A stretch of 64,000 nucleotides of DNA from a virus: positions 1-64,000 of the IMG/VR virus record IMGVR_UViG_3300028800_000074. One strand, 5' to 3'. The position numbers and the translations under genes are program-made. This document shows, piece after piece, positions 6,562 through 14,661 of this stretch. The notes under the pieces are model-generated. The model ran no database searches, had not been told where the DNA came from, and was given only the letters and a program-made list of their open reading frames with translations. The number at the start of each line of letters is the position of its first letter. The stretch's first letter is position 1.

Positions 6562-6828
6562 ATGAGGGCCCCAGCGCACGTCGCCGCCGTCGCCGACCGG
6601 TATGTGACCAAGTCCGGCGACAAGCTCGAACCCGAAGAAACCGCCTTCCAGCACCGCCTCACCAAGCTGAGCCGGTTCGAGGCTCGGAACTTCCTCCACG
6701 ACCTCGACGTCTACGTCGGCCCTCGTGGGGTACGGCCGGGCAGCAGCCCAGATTCCTTACGTCGTGAGGCCAAGCGCCAGAAGGCTCTCACCGCTCTCAG
6801 GGTTCTTCGACGGATGCTCGGGCTATGA
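6562..6828 (+). CDS. Small basic protein upstream of helicase
   Basis: 88 residues from ATG 6562, preferred because GAGGG lies upstream; ATG 6544 would add six residues and lacks a ribosome site. It is helical and basic, ending in an Arg/Lys-rich tail (RREAKRQKALTALRVLRRM). Its stop overlaps the helicase start by 4 nt. It may be a nucleic-acid-binding accessory of the helicase, by context only. Confidence 0.6.
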   Translation: MRAPAHVAAVADRYVTKSGDKLEPEETAFQHRLTKLSRFEARNFLHDLDVYVGPRGVRPGSSPDSLRREAKRQKALTALRVLRRMLGL

Positions 6829-8330
6829 ACGCTCCGATCCTGAACTCCCTCTTCGACCACCAGTCCGACGCGCTTCAACGCCTGAGACAGTCGGTTGGTT
6901 CCGGCCACAAGCGCCCGTTGGTCTCGATCCCGACGGCCGGTGGAAAGACGATCATCGGCTGTCACATCGTTCACGGCTCGCTCCGCAAAGGCAACCGGAT
7001 CGGGTTCACGGTTCCCAAGCTCTCGATCATCGACCAGACGTTCGAGCGGTTCATCGAGAACGGGATCGACCCGTCCGAGATCGACGTCATGCAGGGTAAC
7101 CATAGCTGGCACCGTCCGCATGCCCCGGTGAAGATCATCTCGGCTCAAACGCTCGGACGCCGGGAGAGGCCGCTGGTGGACGTGGTCTTGGTCGACGAGG
7201 CGCACATCGCGTTCAAGTCGATTCGGGACTGGATGCAGGACGAGCCTGAGAAAGTTTTCATCGGGCTCTCGGCGACGCCTTGGCGCAAAGGCATGCGCGA
7301 AGAGTACGACGACCTGATCCAGCCGACGTCGATCAGGGAGCTGATCAAGATCGGACGGCTGTGCAACTTCCGGGCGTTCGCTCCATCGAAGCCGGACTTG
7401 GACAAGATCAAGACCGTCGCCGGGGACTATCATCAGGGCGAGCTTGGTCAGGTCATGCGCAAGTCGCAGCTCGTCGCCGACGTGGTGCAGACGTGGCTTG
7501 AGAAGGCCGAGCGCAGGCCTACGCTCTGCTACGCGGTCGACCTCCCGCATGCGTCTCAGCTCCACGACCAGTTCTCCGGCATGGGCGTCCGTAGCGCCTA
7601 CGTGGACGGCGACACCGAGCGCGAAGAGCGCAACTCGCTGGTCAAGATGCTCGAAGATGGACGGCTCGAAGTCATCGTCAGCGTCGGCACAATGACCACC
7701 GGAGTGGACATCCCGTGCGTGAGCTGCATCAGCGACGCGAGGCCGACGAAGAGCGAGATGCTCTACGTGCAGATGATTGGTCGTGGGCTTAGAACGCATC
7801 CCGGCAAGGATCATCTCCTTATCCTCGATCACAGCTTCACCACGCTCAAGCTCGGCACCGTCGACAGCATCGGGCACGACGAGCTTCTGAGCGGAAAGCG
7901 ATGTGAGGATCGCGGAGTCGAGCGGCCGGAAAAGAAGATGCCGAGCCCGCGTGAGTGCCCGAGCTGTCAGGTCTTGATCCCGGCCTTGGATCGCGAGTGC
8001 CCCGGCTGCGGGTTCGTTCCAAAGATGCCGTCGCGTGTCTGCGTCGAGGACGGCGAGCTGGAGGAAGTCGGGATGACGGCCGCCCAGCGCAAGGCGAACC
8101 GTCACTGGGAGACCGACGACAAGGCGCGCTTCCATGGCGAGCTGAAGCTCTACTGCCACCAGAAGGGCTACAAGGAAGGCTGGGCGGCGGCAAAGTACCG
8201 GTCGAAGTTCGGCGTCTGGCCGAACATGCCGGAGATCAGGCACGCGCAGAGGGCGCGCAGCGTGAGCGACGCAACGCTGGCATGGATCAGGTCGCAGAAC
8301 ATCCGGTGGGCGAGGCGCAAGGAGGCGTAA
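6825..8330 (+). CDS. SF2 DEAH-box helicase with C-terminal zinc ribbon
   Basis: 501 residues. Walker A is PTAGGKT (36-42), Walker B is VDEAH (DEAH 124-127), motif III is SATPW (149-153) and motif VI is QMIGRGLRTH (316-325). A four-cysteine ribbon follows, C378-x2-C381 and C392-x2-C395, then a helical tail. This is the usual layout of phage ATP-dependent UvsW/RecG-like helicases that unwind or remodel DNA at forks. It lies directly before the primase, and both are typical components of a phage replisome. Confidence 0.92.
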   Translation: MNAPILNSLFDHQSDALQRLRQSVGSGHKRPLVSIPTAGGKTIIGCHIVHGSLRKGNRIGFTVPKLSIIDQTFERFIENGIDPSEIDVMQGNHSWHRPHAPVKIISAQTLGRRERPLVDVVLVDEAHIAFKSIRDWMQDEPEKVFIGLSATPWRKGMREEYDDLIQPTSIRELIKIGRLCNFRAFAPSKPDLDKIKTVAGDYHQGELGQVMRKSQLVADVVQTWLEKAERRPTLCYAVDLPHASQLHDQFSGMGVRSAYVDGDTEREERNSLVKMLEDGRLEVIVSVGTMTTGVDIPCVSCISDARPTKSEMLYVQMIGRGLRTHPGKDHLLILDHSFTTLKLGTVDSIGHDELLSGKRCEDRGVERPEKKMPSPRECPSCQVLIPALDRECPGCGFVPKMPSRVCVEDGELEEVGMTAAQRKANRHWETDDKARFHGELKLYCHQKGYKEGWAAAKYRSKFGVWPNMPEIRHAQRARSVSDATLAWIRSQNIRWARRKEA

Positions 8331-8333
8331 GCG

Positions 8334-9368
8334 ATGTACGAGCGGGTCGACTTAAGGGATCGTGCGAGAGGGAAGTGGAAGTCGATCCTCGTGGCGCTCG
8401 GCATCCCCGAGTCCATCCTGACAACCAAGGGGTCGCCCTGCCCAATGTGCGGCGGCAAGGACCGCTTCAGTTGGTCTGATAAAGACTCGACGGGGAACTA
8501 TTTCTGCCACGGATGCGGGCCCGGGTCGGCGGTCACGCTCGTGATGAAGGTGAAGGGGGTGAACTTCACCGAGGCCGTGAGACTTATCGAGGGCACGCTC
8601 GGCGTCGCCAAGTTCTCACCGCCGAAGGCTGATCGTTCGACGCCGGAAGAGAAGGTCGAGCGCATGGCGGCTTTGTGGCGCAAGGCGAGGAAGCTCGACG
8701 GCAACGACCCTGCCTCGAAGTACCTCATCTCGCGCGGGATCACGAAGATGCCGCACTGGTCGGCGGTCCGGTGCCTGATGGAGACGGAGCACTACGCAGG
8801 ACGGATCAAATCGATAATGCCCGCGATGCTGTCTCGGTTCGTCGCACCGGACGGCCGGTCAGACACGTCGATGCTGCACGTGACCTACCTGACGATCAAT
8901 GGGGCCAAGGCCGACTTCGGCGACAGCCCGAACAAGAAGTTCATGCCGGGGTTTGTCCCGGCCGGTGGAGCGATAAGACTGTTCGAGGCTGAAGGCGATA
9001 CGCTCGGCGTAGCCGAGGGCGTCGAGACGGCGCTCAGCGCCTCCCAAATGTTCAACATACCGGTGTGGGCTTGCACTTCGACAGTGTGCTTGCTCAAATG
9101 GCTCCCGCCGAATCACATCAAGCGCGTCGTGATCTTTGCCGATACCGATGCGAATTTTGCCGGGATGTGCGCGGCGGCCAACCTCGCCAACAAGCTGTCC
9201 CTCCATCCGATCTCCATGCCAGAAGTCAAGGTCATGATGCTCACGCCGTCCATGGGGGTGAGCGAGTTCATCGGCGGGTCCGACGTGGCGGCGAAGGCCG
9301 ACTTCAACGACCGACTTCAGAGAGAGATCGAAAATGGAAGACCAAGCGCAACCGCAACCGCCGCCTGA
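8334..9368 (+). CDS. Phage primase with zinc ribbon and Toprim domain
   Basis: 344 residues. The N-terminal zinc-binding domain has CPMC (C36, C39) and CHGC (C58, C61), with GGKDRF between. The Toprim-like domain shows VAEGVETALSA (E228, E231) and VVIFADTDAN (D270, D272), the acid clusters that bind metal. There is no helicase domain, unlike T7 gp4; the separate helicase just upstream probably partners it. The inferred role is synthesis of RNA primers for phage replication. The 3' end overlaps the next gene by 35 nt. Confidence 0.9.
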   Translation: MYERVDLRDRARGKWKSILVALGIPESILTTKGSPCPMCGGKDRFSWSDKDSTGNYFCHGCGPGSAVTLVMKVKGVNFTEAVRLIEGTLGVAKFSPPKADRSTPEEKVERMAALWRKARKLDGNDPASKYLISRGITKMPHWSAVRCLMETEHYAGRIKSIMPAMLSRFVAPDGRSDTSMLHVTYLTINGAKADFGDSPNKKFMPGFVPAGGAIRLFEAEGDTLGVAEGVETALSASQMFNIPVWACTSTVCLLKWLPPNHIKRVVIFADTDANFAGMCAAANLANKLSLHPISMPEVKVMMLTPSMGVSEFIGGSDVAAKADFNDRLQREIENGRPSATATAA

Positions 9369-9954
9369 GCAGGCCTTCGTCAAGTTCTGGTCGGACAACC
9401 CTCTGCCGGAAGGGTACTCGTTCGGAGGGAACGGCATCGTCATCCCGGTCGAGCTGGGAGAGCAGATGGTCGAGTCGTGGGTCGCGATCTCGTCGGCCCA
9501 GAAGGTGATCGACGTCGCCCACCGGTCGGCGCAGTCGCTGCTGATGGAAAGCATCCAGAAGCAGCAGAGGGCGTTCGAGACGGCGCTCGGAGCGCTCGGG
9601 GTCAACCTGATTCAGGCGCAGGGCATCGAGTACGACCGGACGACCCGCTCGCTCTACAAGCGGCCCCCGCCTCCGCCTCAGCCGATGCAGACGGGCGGCC
9701 CCCAGATGACACAGGGCCCGGCGATGGAGCCGACGCCGGAGCTGCTGGAAGCCCTCAGGAGGCGCGCTGAGGCCAGAGGGCTGTTCCCCCCTCAGGCGCA
9801 GCCCGGACCCCCGCCAGCGCCCGTCCCTGCGGTTCCTATGATCGACGGCAAGACTATCGAGGAATGGGCGGCGGAGGCGAAGGGGAAAGCTCCGGAGCAG
9901 ATCGAGGACGCGACAAACCGAGACAAGCAGATGGGCCTTGGGGCCTTGCGCTAG
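9334..9954 (+). CDS. Proline-rich phage protein, unknown
   Basis: 206 residues, starting inside the primase 3' end with GAGAGAG upstream. An N-terminal segment (FVKFWSDNPLPEGY) precedes a helical core at about 50-105. Two proline-rich stretches follow (KRPPPPPQP and PGPPPAPVP) and a short C-terminal helix. No family was recognised. It is the last gene of the replication block, followed by a bidirectional hairpin. Confidence 0.7.
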   Translation: MEDQAQPQPPPEQAFVKFWSDNPLPEGYSFGGNGIVIPVELGEQMVESWVAISSAQKVIDVAHRSAQSLLMESIQKQQRAFETALGALGVNLIQAQGIEYDRTTRSLYKRPPPPPQPMQTGGPQMTQGPAMEPTPELLEALRRRAEARGLFPPQAQPGPPPAPVPAVPMIDGKTIEEWAAEAKGKAPEQIEDATNRDKQMGLGALR

Positions 9955-10043
9955 ATCAGTGAATGTGGTTCTCGTGTGCTTCCGCTGATTCTGGCGCGCT
10001 CGTTCCCTTTCCAGAGAGCATGCCGTCGGCGTCGTCAGCGGTG

Positions 10044-10074
10044 GACCCCCGGAGCTGCCCAGCATCCGGGGGTC
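10044..10074. terminator. Bidirectional terminator between convergent operons
   Basis: GACCCCCGGA (10044-10053) is perfectly complementary to TCCGGGGGTC (10065-10074), giving a 10-bp GC-rich stem with an 11-nt loop. It lies between the rightward gene ending at 9954 and the leftward gene ending at 10168. The T-tracts are poor on both sides, but position and stem strength support termination. Confidence 0.65.
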
Positions 10075-10167
10075 TTGCATTTGAGGCCAGCGTGATCTTC
10101 GAGCGACGACCGGCGCGGGTACGCCGGTCGATCTTCGCCTCGGATGGCGTCCTACGGGTGCAACGGC

Positions 10168-11160
10168 TCACGCGCACGACTCAGCCTCCCGAACGATCAG
10201 CTCCGCAAACGAGTACGGACGCCGGTCCGCATCGTCTCCACCCGATAGGAAGTCAGGAGCTATGGCGGGAGGGTCGACGTCATGGGAGAAGTTCAGCGTC
10301 GACAGTGCATAGTTCTTCGCTGAAGCGATGCGGTCATGACGAGCTTTGTCGAAGCTGCCCTGAGCGCCCCAGATGTTCGGCTCGACGTTCCCGTACTCTC
10401 CGAGCGACGTCGTCCCTCCACGGGAGAAGGCGACCTTCTTGTGCTCGTCGAGCCATAGAGCGAGACCGGTAGCAGTATCGAATCGATGGAACGCGTTGTC
10501 GGCGAGACGGTGGACGTAGCCCTTTCCATCCCAGCAGAAATTGACGTCGTACTCGCACTCTTCAGAAAAGCCGTTCACCCATGGCGGGCACCATCGGTCA
10601 GAGAACGACAGAAGGCGGCGGCCACGAAGAGCCTCTTCGAGATCGACCTTGGTCTGCGTTCCTTGGCTCGTATCCTTGGCGACGAACCATTGGCCATCTC
10701 GGAAGCCCATGGCGTCCGGGTCGGCCGAGAGCGGAGGAAGGTATTTCCCGCCTCTCATGAGCCAGACGTAGGTGTATTCCTGACCGCAGTCGACGTCCCA
10801 CGCCTCAGCGAGCGACTCGTGGGCGCTGCCGGGGCAATCCTTCTCCTTCCGGTCGCGCATGTAGGCGCGACACTGAGAATAGATCGCCGAGTTCCTGCGC
10901 TCGAACTCGGCCTCGCTGATCTTCTTTGCGTGAAGTAGGTCGTAGAGCTTTCGACCGGCATCGAAGTCGACCTTCTTCCCGATCTCCCGACCGAGAGACG
11001 ACAGGTCGCCGAGAGCGACGAGCGCCTCGCACTTCTCCTGCGTGTCGTAATTGCCCCAGAGGATCAGCCCGTTGTGGCTGAGGTACCCGTCGCTGTGGCA
11101 ATATATGCGCTTGAACGTCCCGTCCCGGCGCTCGACGATTATGTTTGATCTCGTGCTCAT
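10168..11160 (-). CDS. Phage protein of the STRSNI type, unknown function
   Basis: 330 residues from ATG 11160, with GGAAAGGGAAC upstream. The N-terminus MSTRSNIIVERRDGTFKRIY followed by HSDGY matches a family I recall from many phages with no known function. The centre is rich in Trp, Tyr and Cys. It is the last and largest gene at the 3' end of the leftward cluster and has a structured intergenic element just before its ribosome site. Confidence 0.78.
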   Translation of the reverse strand: MSTRSNIIVERRDGTFKRIYCHSDGYLSHNGLILWGNYDTQEKCEALVALGDLSSLGREIGKKVDFDAGRKLYDLLHAKKISEAEFERRNSAIYSQCRAYMRDRKEKDCPGSAHESLAEAWDVDCGQEYTYVWLMRGGKYLPPLSADPDAMGFRDGQWFVAKDTSQGTQTKVDLEEALRGRRLLSFSDRWCPPWVNGFSEECEYDVNFCWDGKGYVHRLADNAFHRFDTATGLALWLDEHKKVAFSRGGTTSLGEYGNVEPNIWGAQGSFDKARHDRIASAKNYALSTLNFSHDVDPPAIAPDFLSGGDDADRRPYSFAELIVREAESCA

Positions 11161-11184
11161 GGTTGTTCCCTTTCCAGTGATGGT

Positions 11185-11236
11185 CTTGCCATCGTGGAAG
11201 GCGCGGTTCGCACCCCGCGCCCTCGGCGACATCAAG
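11185..11236 (-). repeat. Stop-codon-anchored intergenic hairpin element, copy 1
   Basis: Read leftward, it begins at the stop of the gene at 11232-11474 and runs GTCGCCGAGGG, hairpin, CCTTCCACGATGGCAAG. The stem GAGGGCGCGG pairs with CCGCGCCTTC. The flanks are nearly identical to those at 14070-14116, but the stem and loop bases differ while pairing is kept. It may be a structured RNA controlling stability, attenuation or translation of the next gene. Confidence 0.6.
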
Positions 11237-11474
11237 CGGCTTCGTCTCGAAGCCAGTCCGCCTTGCACAGCTCGGCGTTCCACCGGCAGACGACCGGCTC
11301 TTCGCTCTCGACCACGCCGCAATCGGCGGGAGCGGTCCAGACCATGAACCGGGCCCGGGCGCTCTTCAGCGCCTCGTCATGCGTGGCGTAGGCCTCGCCG
11401 TTGAGGCAGGGCCTCAGTGTCTTCCCGTCGGGGAGAAACTCGCCCTTGAAATAGAAACACGGTTTGAAGCTCAT
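11232..11474 (-). CDS. Small phage protein, unknown
   Basis: 80 residues, beginning MSFKPCFYFKGEFLPDGKT. It has three further cysteines and ends ELCKADWLRDEAA. The LCKADW motif also occurs just upstream of the start of the gene ending at 14112. The start lies 3 nt after the upstream gene. No family was recognised. Confidence 0.7.
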   Translation of the reverse strand: MSFKPCFYFKGEFLPDGKTLRPCLNGEAYATHDEALKSARARFMVWTAPADCGVVESEEPVVCRWNAELCKADWLRDEAA

Positions 11475-11477
11475 GGC

Positions 11478-11792
11478 TCACGCTCCTTCCAGCATCTGGG
11501 CCCAATCCTCGCCGTAATGTTCGACGACGAAAGCACGCGAGCCCTTTGTCCCGGCTTCAACCTCGGAGCGGGACGGTATCCGATTGCCCCAGTAGTCGAC
11601 CGCGTGGTCGAGCCCGAGCATGCACTGCCCGCACTCGATGGCGGCCATCATGGCGCGGCCGTAGCTGCCCTGAAGCGACCACATGCCGGAGTTGATGGCG
11701 CGTTGCAGCGCCATCACTTCCGCCTCGCCGCCGTCTTCGACGGTAGTCTCCCCTTCGAGCAGGAGAGCGTCTTCAAGAGTGAAGGCCGTCAC
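11478..11792 (-). CDS. Small phage protein, unknown
   Basis: 104 residues, acidic N-terminus (TVEDGGEAEVMALQ), a Cys pair (CGQC) and a C-terminal EDWAQMLEGA helix. Its start lies within the last codons of the upstream gene (20-nt overlap), implying coupled translation. No family was recognised. Confidence 0.7.
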   Translation of the reverse strand: MTAFTLEDALLLEGETTVEDGGEAEVMALQRAINSGMWSLQGSYGRAMMAAIECGQCMLGLDHAVDYWGNRIPSRSEVEAGTKGSRAFVVEHYGEDWAQMLEGA

Positions 11793-12810
11793 GGCGATCC
11801 TCCTTGCTCGCGGTCCTACGGATAAGCTCGTTGGCGAGATCGTCTGTGTTCACGCCGCTCGCGAACTTTTCCATCAGCTCTTCCTCCGTGACGTCGATGC
11901 CGAACGACTTGAGCATCCCCATCAGTGCGTTATGAAGGGGGTCCTCCTTGACCTTTTTTAGGGTAGCGATCATCTGAAGTCGCTTAGACGCCTCGATTGC
12001 GTTGTAGGAGCTTGCGTAGACCTCGATGATCTCTTCCCGGGTGAGAAGACCGCCCTGTAGGAGGACTTTGCCTCTCTCCGAGTTGAGCATGTTGGCCGCA
12101 AGGACCCGGCGTTCGGTCAGCCAGTTCTCGCGGCCGATCTCGGCTTCGCGCTTACGGTTATGGCGCTCATGCCTAGCCGCGATGGTCTCGATGAGGTCGT
12201 CAAGCTCGGACTTCTCGCGGCTCTCTCCGATCCTCACCTCTTGTTCGACCTCGGCGATAACGCCGTCTCCGAGTTCGATCTTCTCGCCGGGCTTAAGGGC
12301 GGAGGCCTTCTCAAGGAACGGTTCGAGGGAGTCGTCGGCTGAGAGGCCAAGCGCTTCACGCAGTCCAGCTTCACCGCCCGGTCCCAAGACCTTGAAGGTC
12401 GAGACCTTGCCGCCGTCGCCAGCGTCTTCGCCGGTAAGCGTCATGAAGAGGTCGAACAGGTCGTCGCTGCCGAGATGCTTTATGAACTCGGTAACGGGGC
12501 CAGCGTTCGGAGCGAAGGCCTCGATCAGCGCTACATCGATGTTGCCATCGACGAACTGCTGAACGAGCTTGTCGGCCTTGTCGCCCTTTCCATCCTTTCG
12601 GAGGGCGTCGATCTTGGTGACGACCGCGCCCTTTGCGGCGTCGCACAGACCCGAGGCCCACACTTCGACCCAGTCGCGCTTGGTCAGCTCGATGTCTTCG
12701 AGAGTGTTCTTCGCAGCGACCTTGGCGTCGGTAAGGAAGGCCTCCGCCTCGGCTCGTCGCTTGGCGCACGATCTGAGGTACGCGGCCTGTCTTGTTGCTC
12801 TATCTTTCAT
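11773..12810 (-). CDS. Acidic helical phage protein, unknown
   Basis: 345 residues from ATG 12810, with a GGAAAGGGAAC ribosome site. An extended frame upstream is a shadow. It is mostly alpha-helical, beginning MKDRATRQAAYLRSCAKRR, with a Gly/Asp-rich loop around 150 (GEDAGDGGKVSTF) and long charged helices in the C-terminal half. No catalytic motif was seen. It is part of the leftward seven-gene cluster. Confidence 0.72.
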   Translation of the reverse strand: MKDRATRQAAYLRSCAKRRAEAEAFLTDAKVAAKNTLEDIELTKRDWVEVWASGLCDAAKGAVVTKIDALRKDGKGDKADKLVQQFVDGNIDVALIEAFAPNAGPVTEFIKHLGSDDLFDLFMTLTGEDAGDGGKVSTFKVLGPGGEAGLREALGLSADDSLEPFLEKASALKPGEKIELGDGVIAEVEQEVRIGESREKSELDDLIETIAARHERHNRKREAEIGRENWLTERRVLAANMLNSERGKVLLQGGLLTREEIIEVYASSYNAIEASKRLQMIATLKKVKEDPLHNALMGMLKSFGIDVTEEELMEKFASGVNTDDLANELIRRTASKEDRRDGLHS

Positions 12811-12839
12811 GGTTTCAAGTTCCCTTTCCAAATGAAGCC

Positions 12840-13082
12840 TTAAGTGGCTTCGGGCGCGCGAGCTTGGGATCGCGCCTCCGAAACCGCTCTCCTGAGCAGA
12901 GCACGTAGGTTCAATGCCGAGCGCCTGTCGGACGGCGTTATGCTTGTGTGCAACGTGGTGATGAACCGGCCGTCTATCTCGATATCGAGATGGAGCGACC
13001 GACGACCGAAGCGCACGCCTACTGAACAACCCTCAGCCTCCGCCATGCGCTTCAGCTCGCTCACGTACTTGTTGATCCCCAT
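12840..13082 (-). CDS. Small phage protein, unknown
   Basis: 80 residues from ATG 13082 (MGINKYVSELKRMAEAEG). A central beta hairpin (LHLDIEIDGRFITTLHTS) is followed by a basic helix. No ribosome site is obvious at this ATG; the upstream hairpin at 13100-13119 may be involved. A longer frame upstream is Arg-rich and improbable. Confidence 0.6.
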   Translation of the reverse strand: MGINKYVSELKRMAEAEGCSVGVRFGRRSLHLDIEIDGRFITTLHTSITPSDRRSALNLRALLRRAVSEARSQARAPEAT

Positions 13083-13099
13083 GGCGGTGGTCCGAAGCT

Positions 13100-13119
13100 G
13101 GGGCGGATTGCTCCGCCCC
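13100..13119 (-). other. Perfect tetraloop hairpin in leftward cluster
   Basis: GGGGCGGA and TCCGCCCC form an 8-bp perfect stem with a 4-nt loop, between the stop of the DUF932 gene and the start of the next gene. No T-tract follows in the direction of transcription, so an RNA-stability, processing or attenuation role fits better than simple termination. Confidence 0.5.
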
Positions 13120-13134
13120 CTTGTCGGCCTCCTT

Positions 13135-14037
13135 TCACGCGGCCTGCCTGATCTTCGCCATTTCCTCCGCAAGAACCCAGAGGGCCTTGTTGAGCCTCAC
13201 GTCCTGATCGATCCCCTTGATCGCGCGGGTGGTGACCCGGCGCTCACGGTTGTTGGCGTCCCGGCCGATGCCGACCACGCCGCCCTTGATCGCGTTCTCC
13301 TGAACGACGTTGAAGACGTTCCAGAGGTTCGGGTTCGTGTCGACGGCGCGGCGAGGGATCAGGAGGGTCTCCGGATCGATAGCCTGAGCCGCAAGGCCGT
13401 CCTGATCTTCGAACCGAAGAACGTGGGCCGCCTTGGCAAACGCCTTCCGTTCCTCACCGACCAGATTGATGCGAGACCATTGATCGGGTGCGACGAGGGC
13501 CTTCTCGGCTTCCGTCAGCACGCGATACGTGCCCTCGATCACTTTGTCCTGCACGTTGCCGACGTGCCCGACCTTGACCTCGTCGATGGTGGCTGTCTTC
13601 ACGACCAGCGAGTTGTCGCAGGCCACACGGAACAGACCGGCCATCAGGCAGTATCGAGCGGTGCCGTCGTTAGCGTTCTTGAGCAGCGCCTCGACCGTCG
13701 TGTCGCCGACGCTCGGACGTTTGTCGTCGAGCCTGCGAAGGCGGATAAGGTGCTTGGTGAAGTCCGCCTTGCCCGGCTCCCGAGTTACCGCCTGCCGAAC
13801 CGCGACGGGGAAGAACCCCTCGTTGGCGAGGCCGCGAAGTATCTCGATGGTCGGGATCGGTCGGAAGCGCTCGGACCGGCTCTCGTGAGCCTCGGTGGCG
13901 AAGATCGAGGGAGCGGCTTTCCGCATCTCGTCTTCGGTCAGGGCTCGCGCGGTGCTGAACCGTGCGTTCGGGCTATATGTTCCGTTGATGTCGTTGAACC
14001 CGCGATTGGTGTCGTGCGGTCTGAAGTTGAAAGTCAT
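13135..14037 (-). CDS. DUF932-family phage/plasmid protein
   Basis: 300 residues from ATG 14037 with GAGAGAGGAACC upstream. The region around 50-85 (ATEAHESRSERFRPIPTIEI, then GFFPVAVRQA) and the later VLTEAEKALV segment fit DUF932. This family is common on large phages and conjugative plasmids and has no established role. It may associate with DNA or modulate host processes, but that is not shown here. It is the second gene of the leftward cluster and follows hairpin element copy 2. Confidence 0.82.
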   Translation of the reverse strand: MTFNFRPHDTNRGFNDINGTYSPNARFSTARALTEDEMRKAAPSIFATEAHESRSERFRPIPTIEILRGLANEGFFPVAVRQAVTREPGKADFTKHLIRLRRLDDKRPSVGDTTVEALLKNANDGTARYCLMAGLFRVACDNSLVVKTATIDEVKVGHVGNVQDKVIEGTYRVLTEAEKALVAPDQWSRINLVGEERKAFAKAAHVLRFEDQDGLAAQAIDPETLLIPRRAVDTNPNLWNVFNVVQENAIKGGVVGIGRDANNRERRVTTRAIKGIDQDVRLNKALWVLAEEMAKIRQAA

Positions 14038-14069
14038 TTCGGTTCCTCTCTCTGAGTTGACGGCTTCTT

Positions 14070-14116
14070 CTTGCCATCGTGGAAGGGGCGACACGCGCCC
14101 CCTCGGCGACGTCAAG
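14070..14116 (-). repeat. Stop-codon-anchored intergenic hairpin element, copy 2
   Basis: Read leftward from the stop of the 14112-14462 gene, it runs GTCGCCGAGGG, hairpin, CTTCCACGATGGCAAG. The stem GAGGGGGCG pairs with CGCCCCTTC around the loop CGTGT. It shares both flanks with 11185-11236, with different but still pairing stem bases, and again lies between a stop codon and the next gene's ribosome site. Confidence 0.6.
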
Positions 14117-14462
14117 CTGTCCCGCGAGCTTCGTCGATCTTGCTGATGATCTCGTCGAACTTGCCATCGACATTGTCGAGCGCATCGATGGCCTCGGTGA
14201 TCTCGTCCACCATGCCATCGACCTCGTCGAGCGCATCGATGGCCTCCTGCGCCGTGCTGCCCTTATCGCCGTTCTGGATCGACTCCGGCATGCCGTCGTA
14301 ATACTCCTGCTCTTCGTCCCTCGGGCCGGACACCAAATCCTTGAGGCCCTCTATCTCTTCCCTCAGGCCGTTGAGCGGTCCGACGAGTTCGCTCACCTTG
14401 GCCTTGAGCGCCTCGACGGCGTCTATGACCTCGCCGAGAGCTTTCCTGCGTTCCTTGTTCAT
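14112..14462 (-). CDS. Acidic coiled-coil protein with internal repeat
   Basis: 116 residues from ATG 14462, preceded by AAAGGAAGG; an upstream ATG at 14513 lacks a ribosome site. The N-terminal half is a predicted coiled coil (VIDAVEALKAKVSELVGPL). The C-terminal part carries two copies of a ~17-residue unit beginning EAIDAL-x-x-VDG-x-x-DEI. The DNA repeats GTCGAGCGCATCGATGGCCT at both copies, so the duplication is recent. It is the first gene of the leftward cluster. Confidence 0.7.
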   Translation of the reverse strand: MNKERRKALGEVIDAVEALKAKVSELVGPLNGLREEIEGLKDLVSGPRDEEQEYYDGMPESIQNGDKGSTAQEAIDALDEVDGMVDEITEAIDALDNVDGKFDEIISKIDEARGTA

Positions 14463-14604
14463 GGCCTTCCTTTCGTTGAACGCCCGCCCTTCCCAATCGG
14501 CCTTGCAAAGCATGTCAGGTGTCCGACTGTTTGGGACTTCAGGGCGGGCCGTTCGTCTTGCACACCATATGGCCCCGCCTAGATCGGGCGCAAGGGGAAA
14601 AATC

Positions 14605-14616
14605 AACACGCGTGTT
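14605..14616. promoter_or_regulatory. Putative operator, copy 2 of 3 (perfect palindrome, divergent gap 14463-14661)
   Basis: AACACGCGTGTT is a perfect 12-bp palindrome followed by AC. Both arms lead outward into near-identical ATTTTTC(T/C)C-TTG runs. To the right these give TTGACG-17-ATATTG, and to the left TTGCGC-17-ATATGG. A protein bound here could control both promoters at once. Confidence 0.65.
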
Positions 14617-14627
14617 ACATTTTTCTC

Positions 14628-14656
14628 TTGACGCCGGGAGCGCCTTCCCCATATTG
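14628..14656 (+). promoter_or_regulatory. Putative sigma-70-type promoter for the 14662 operon
   Basis: TTGACG (14628-14633), a 17-bp spacer and ATATTG (14651-14656). The start codon at 14662 is where transcription would begin, so the first transcript might be leaderless; no ribosome site precedes that ATG. Confidence 0.55.
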
Positions 14657-14661
14657 GCGGC

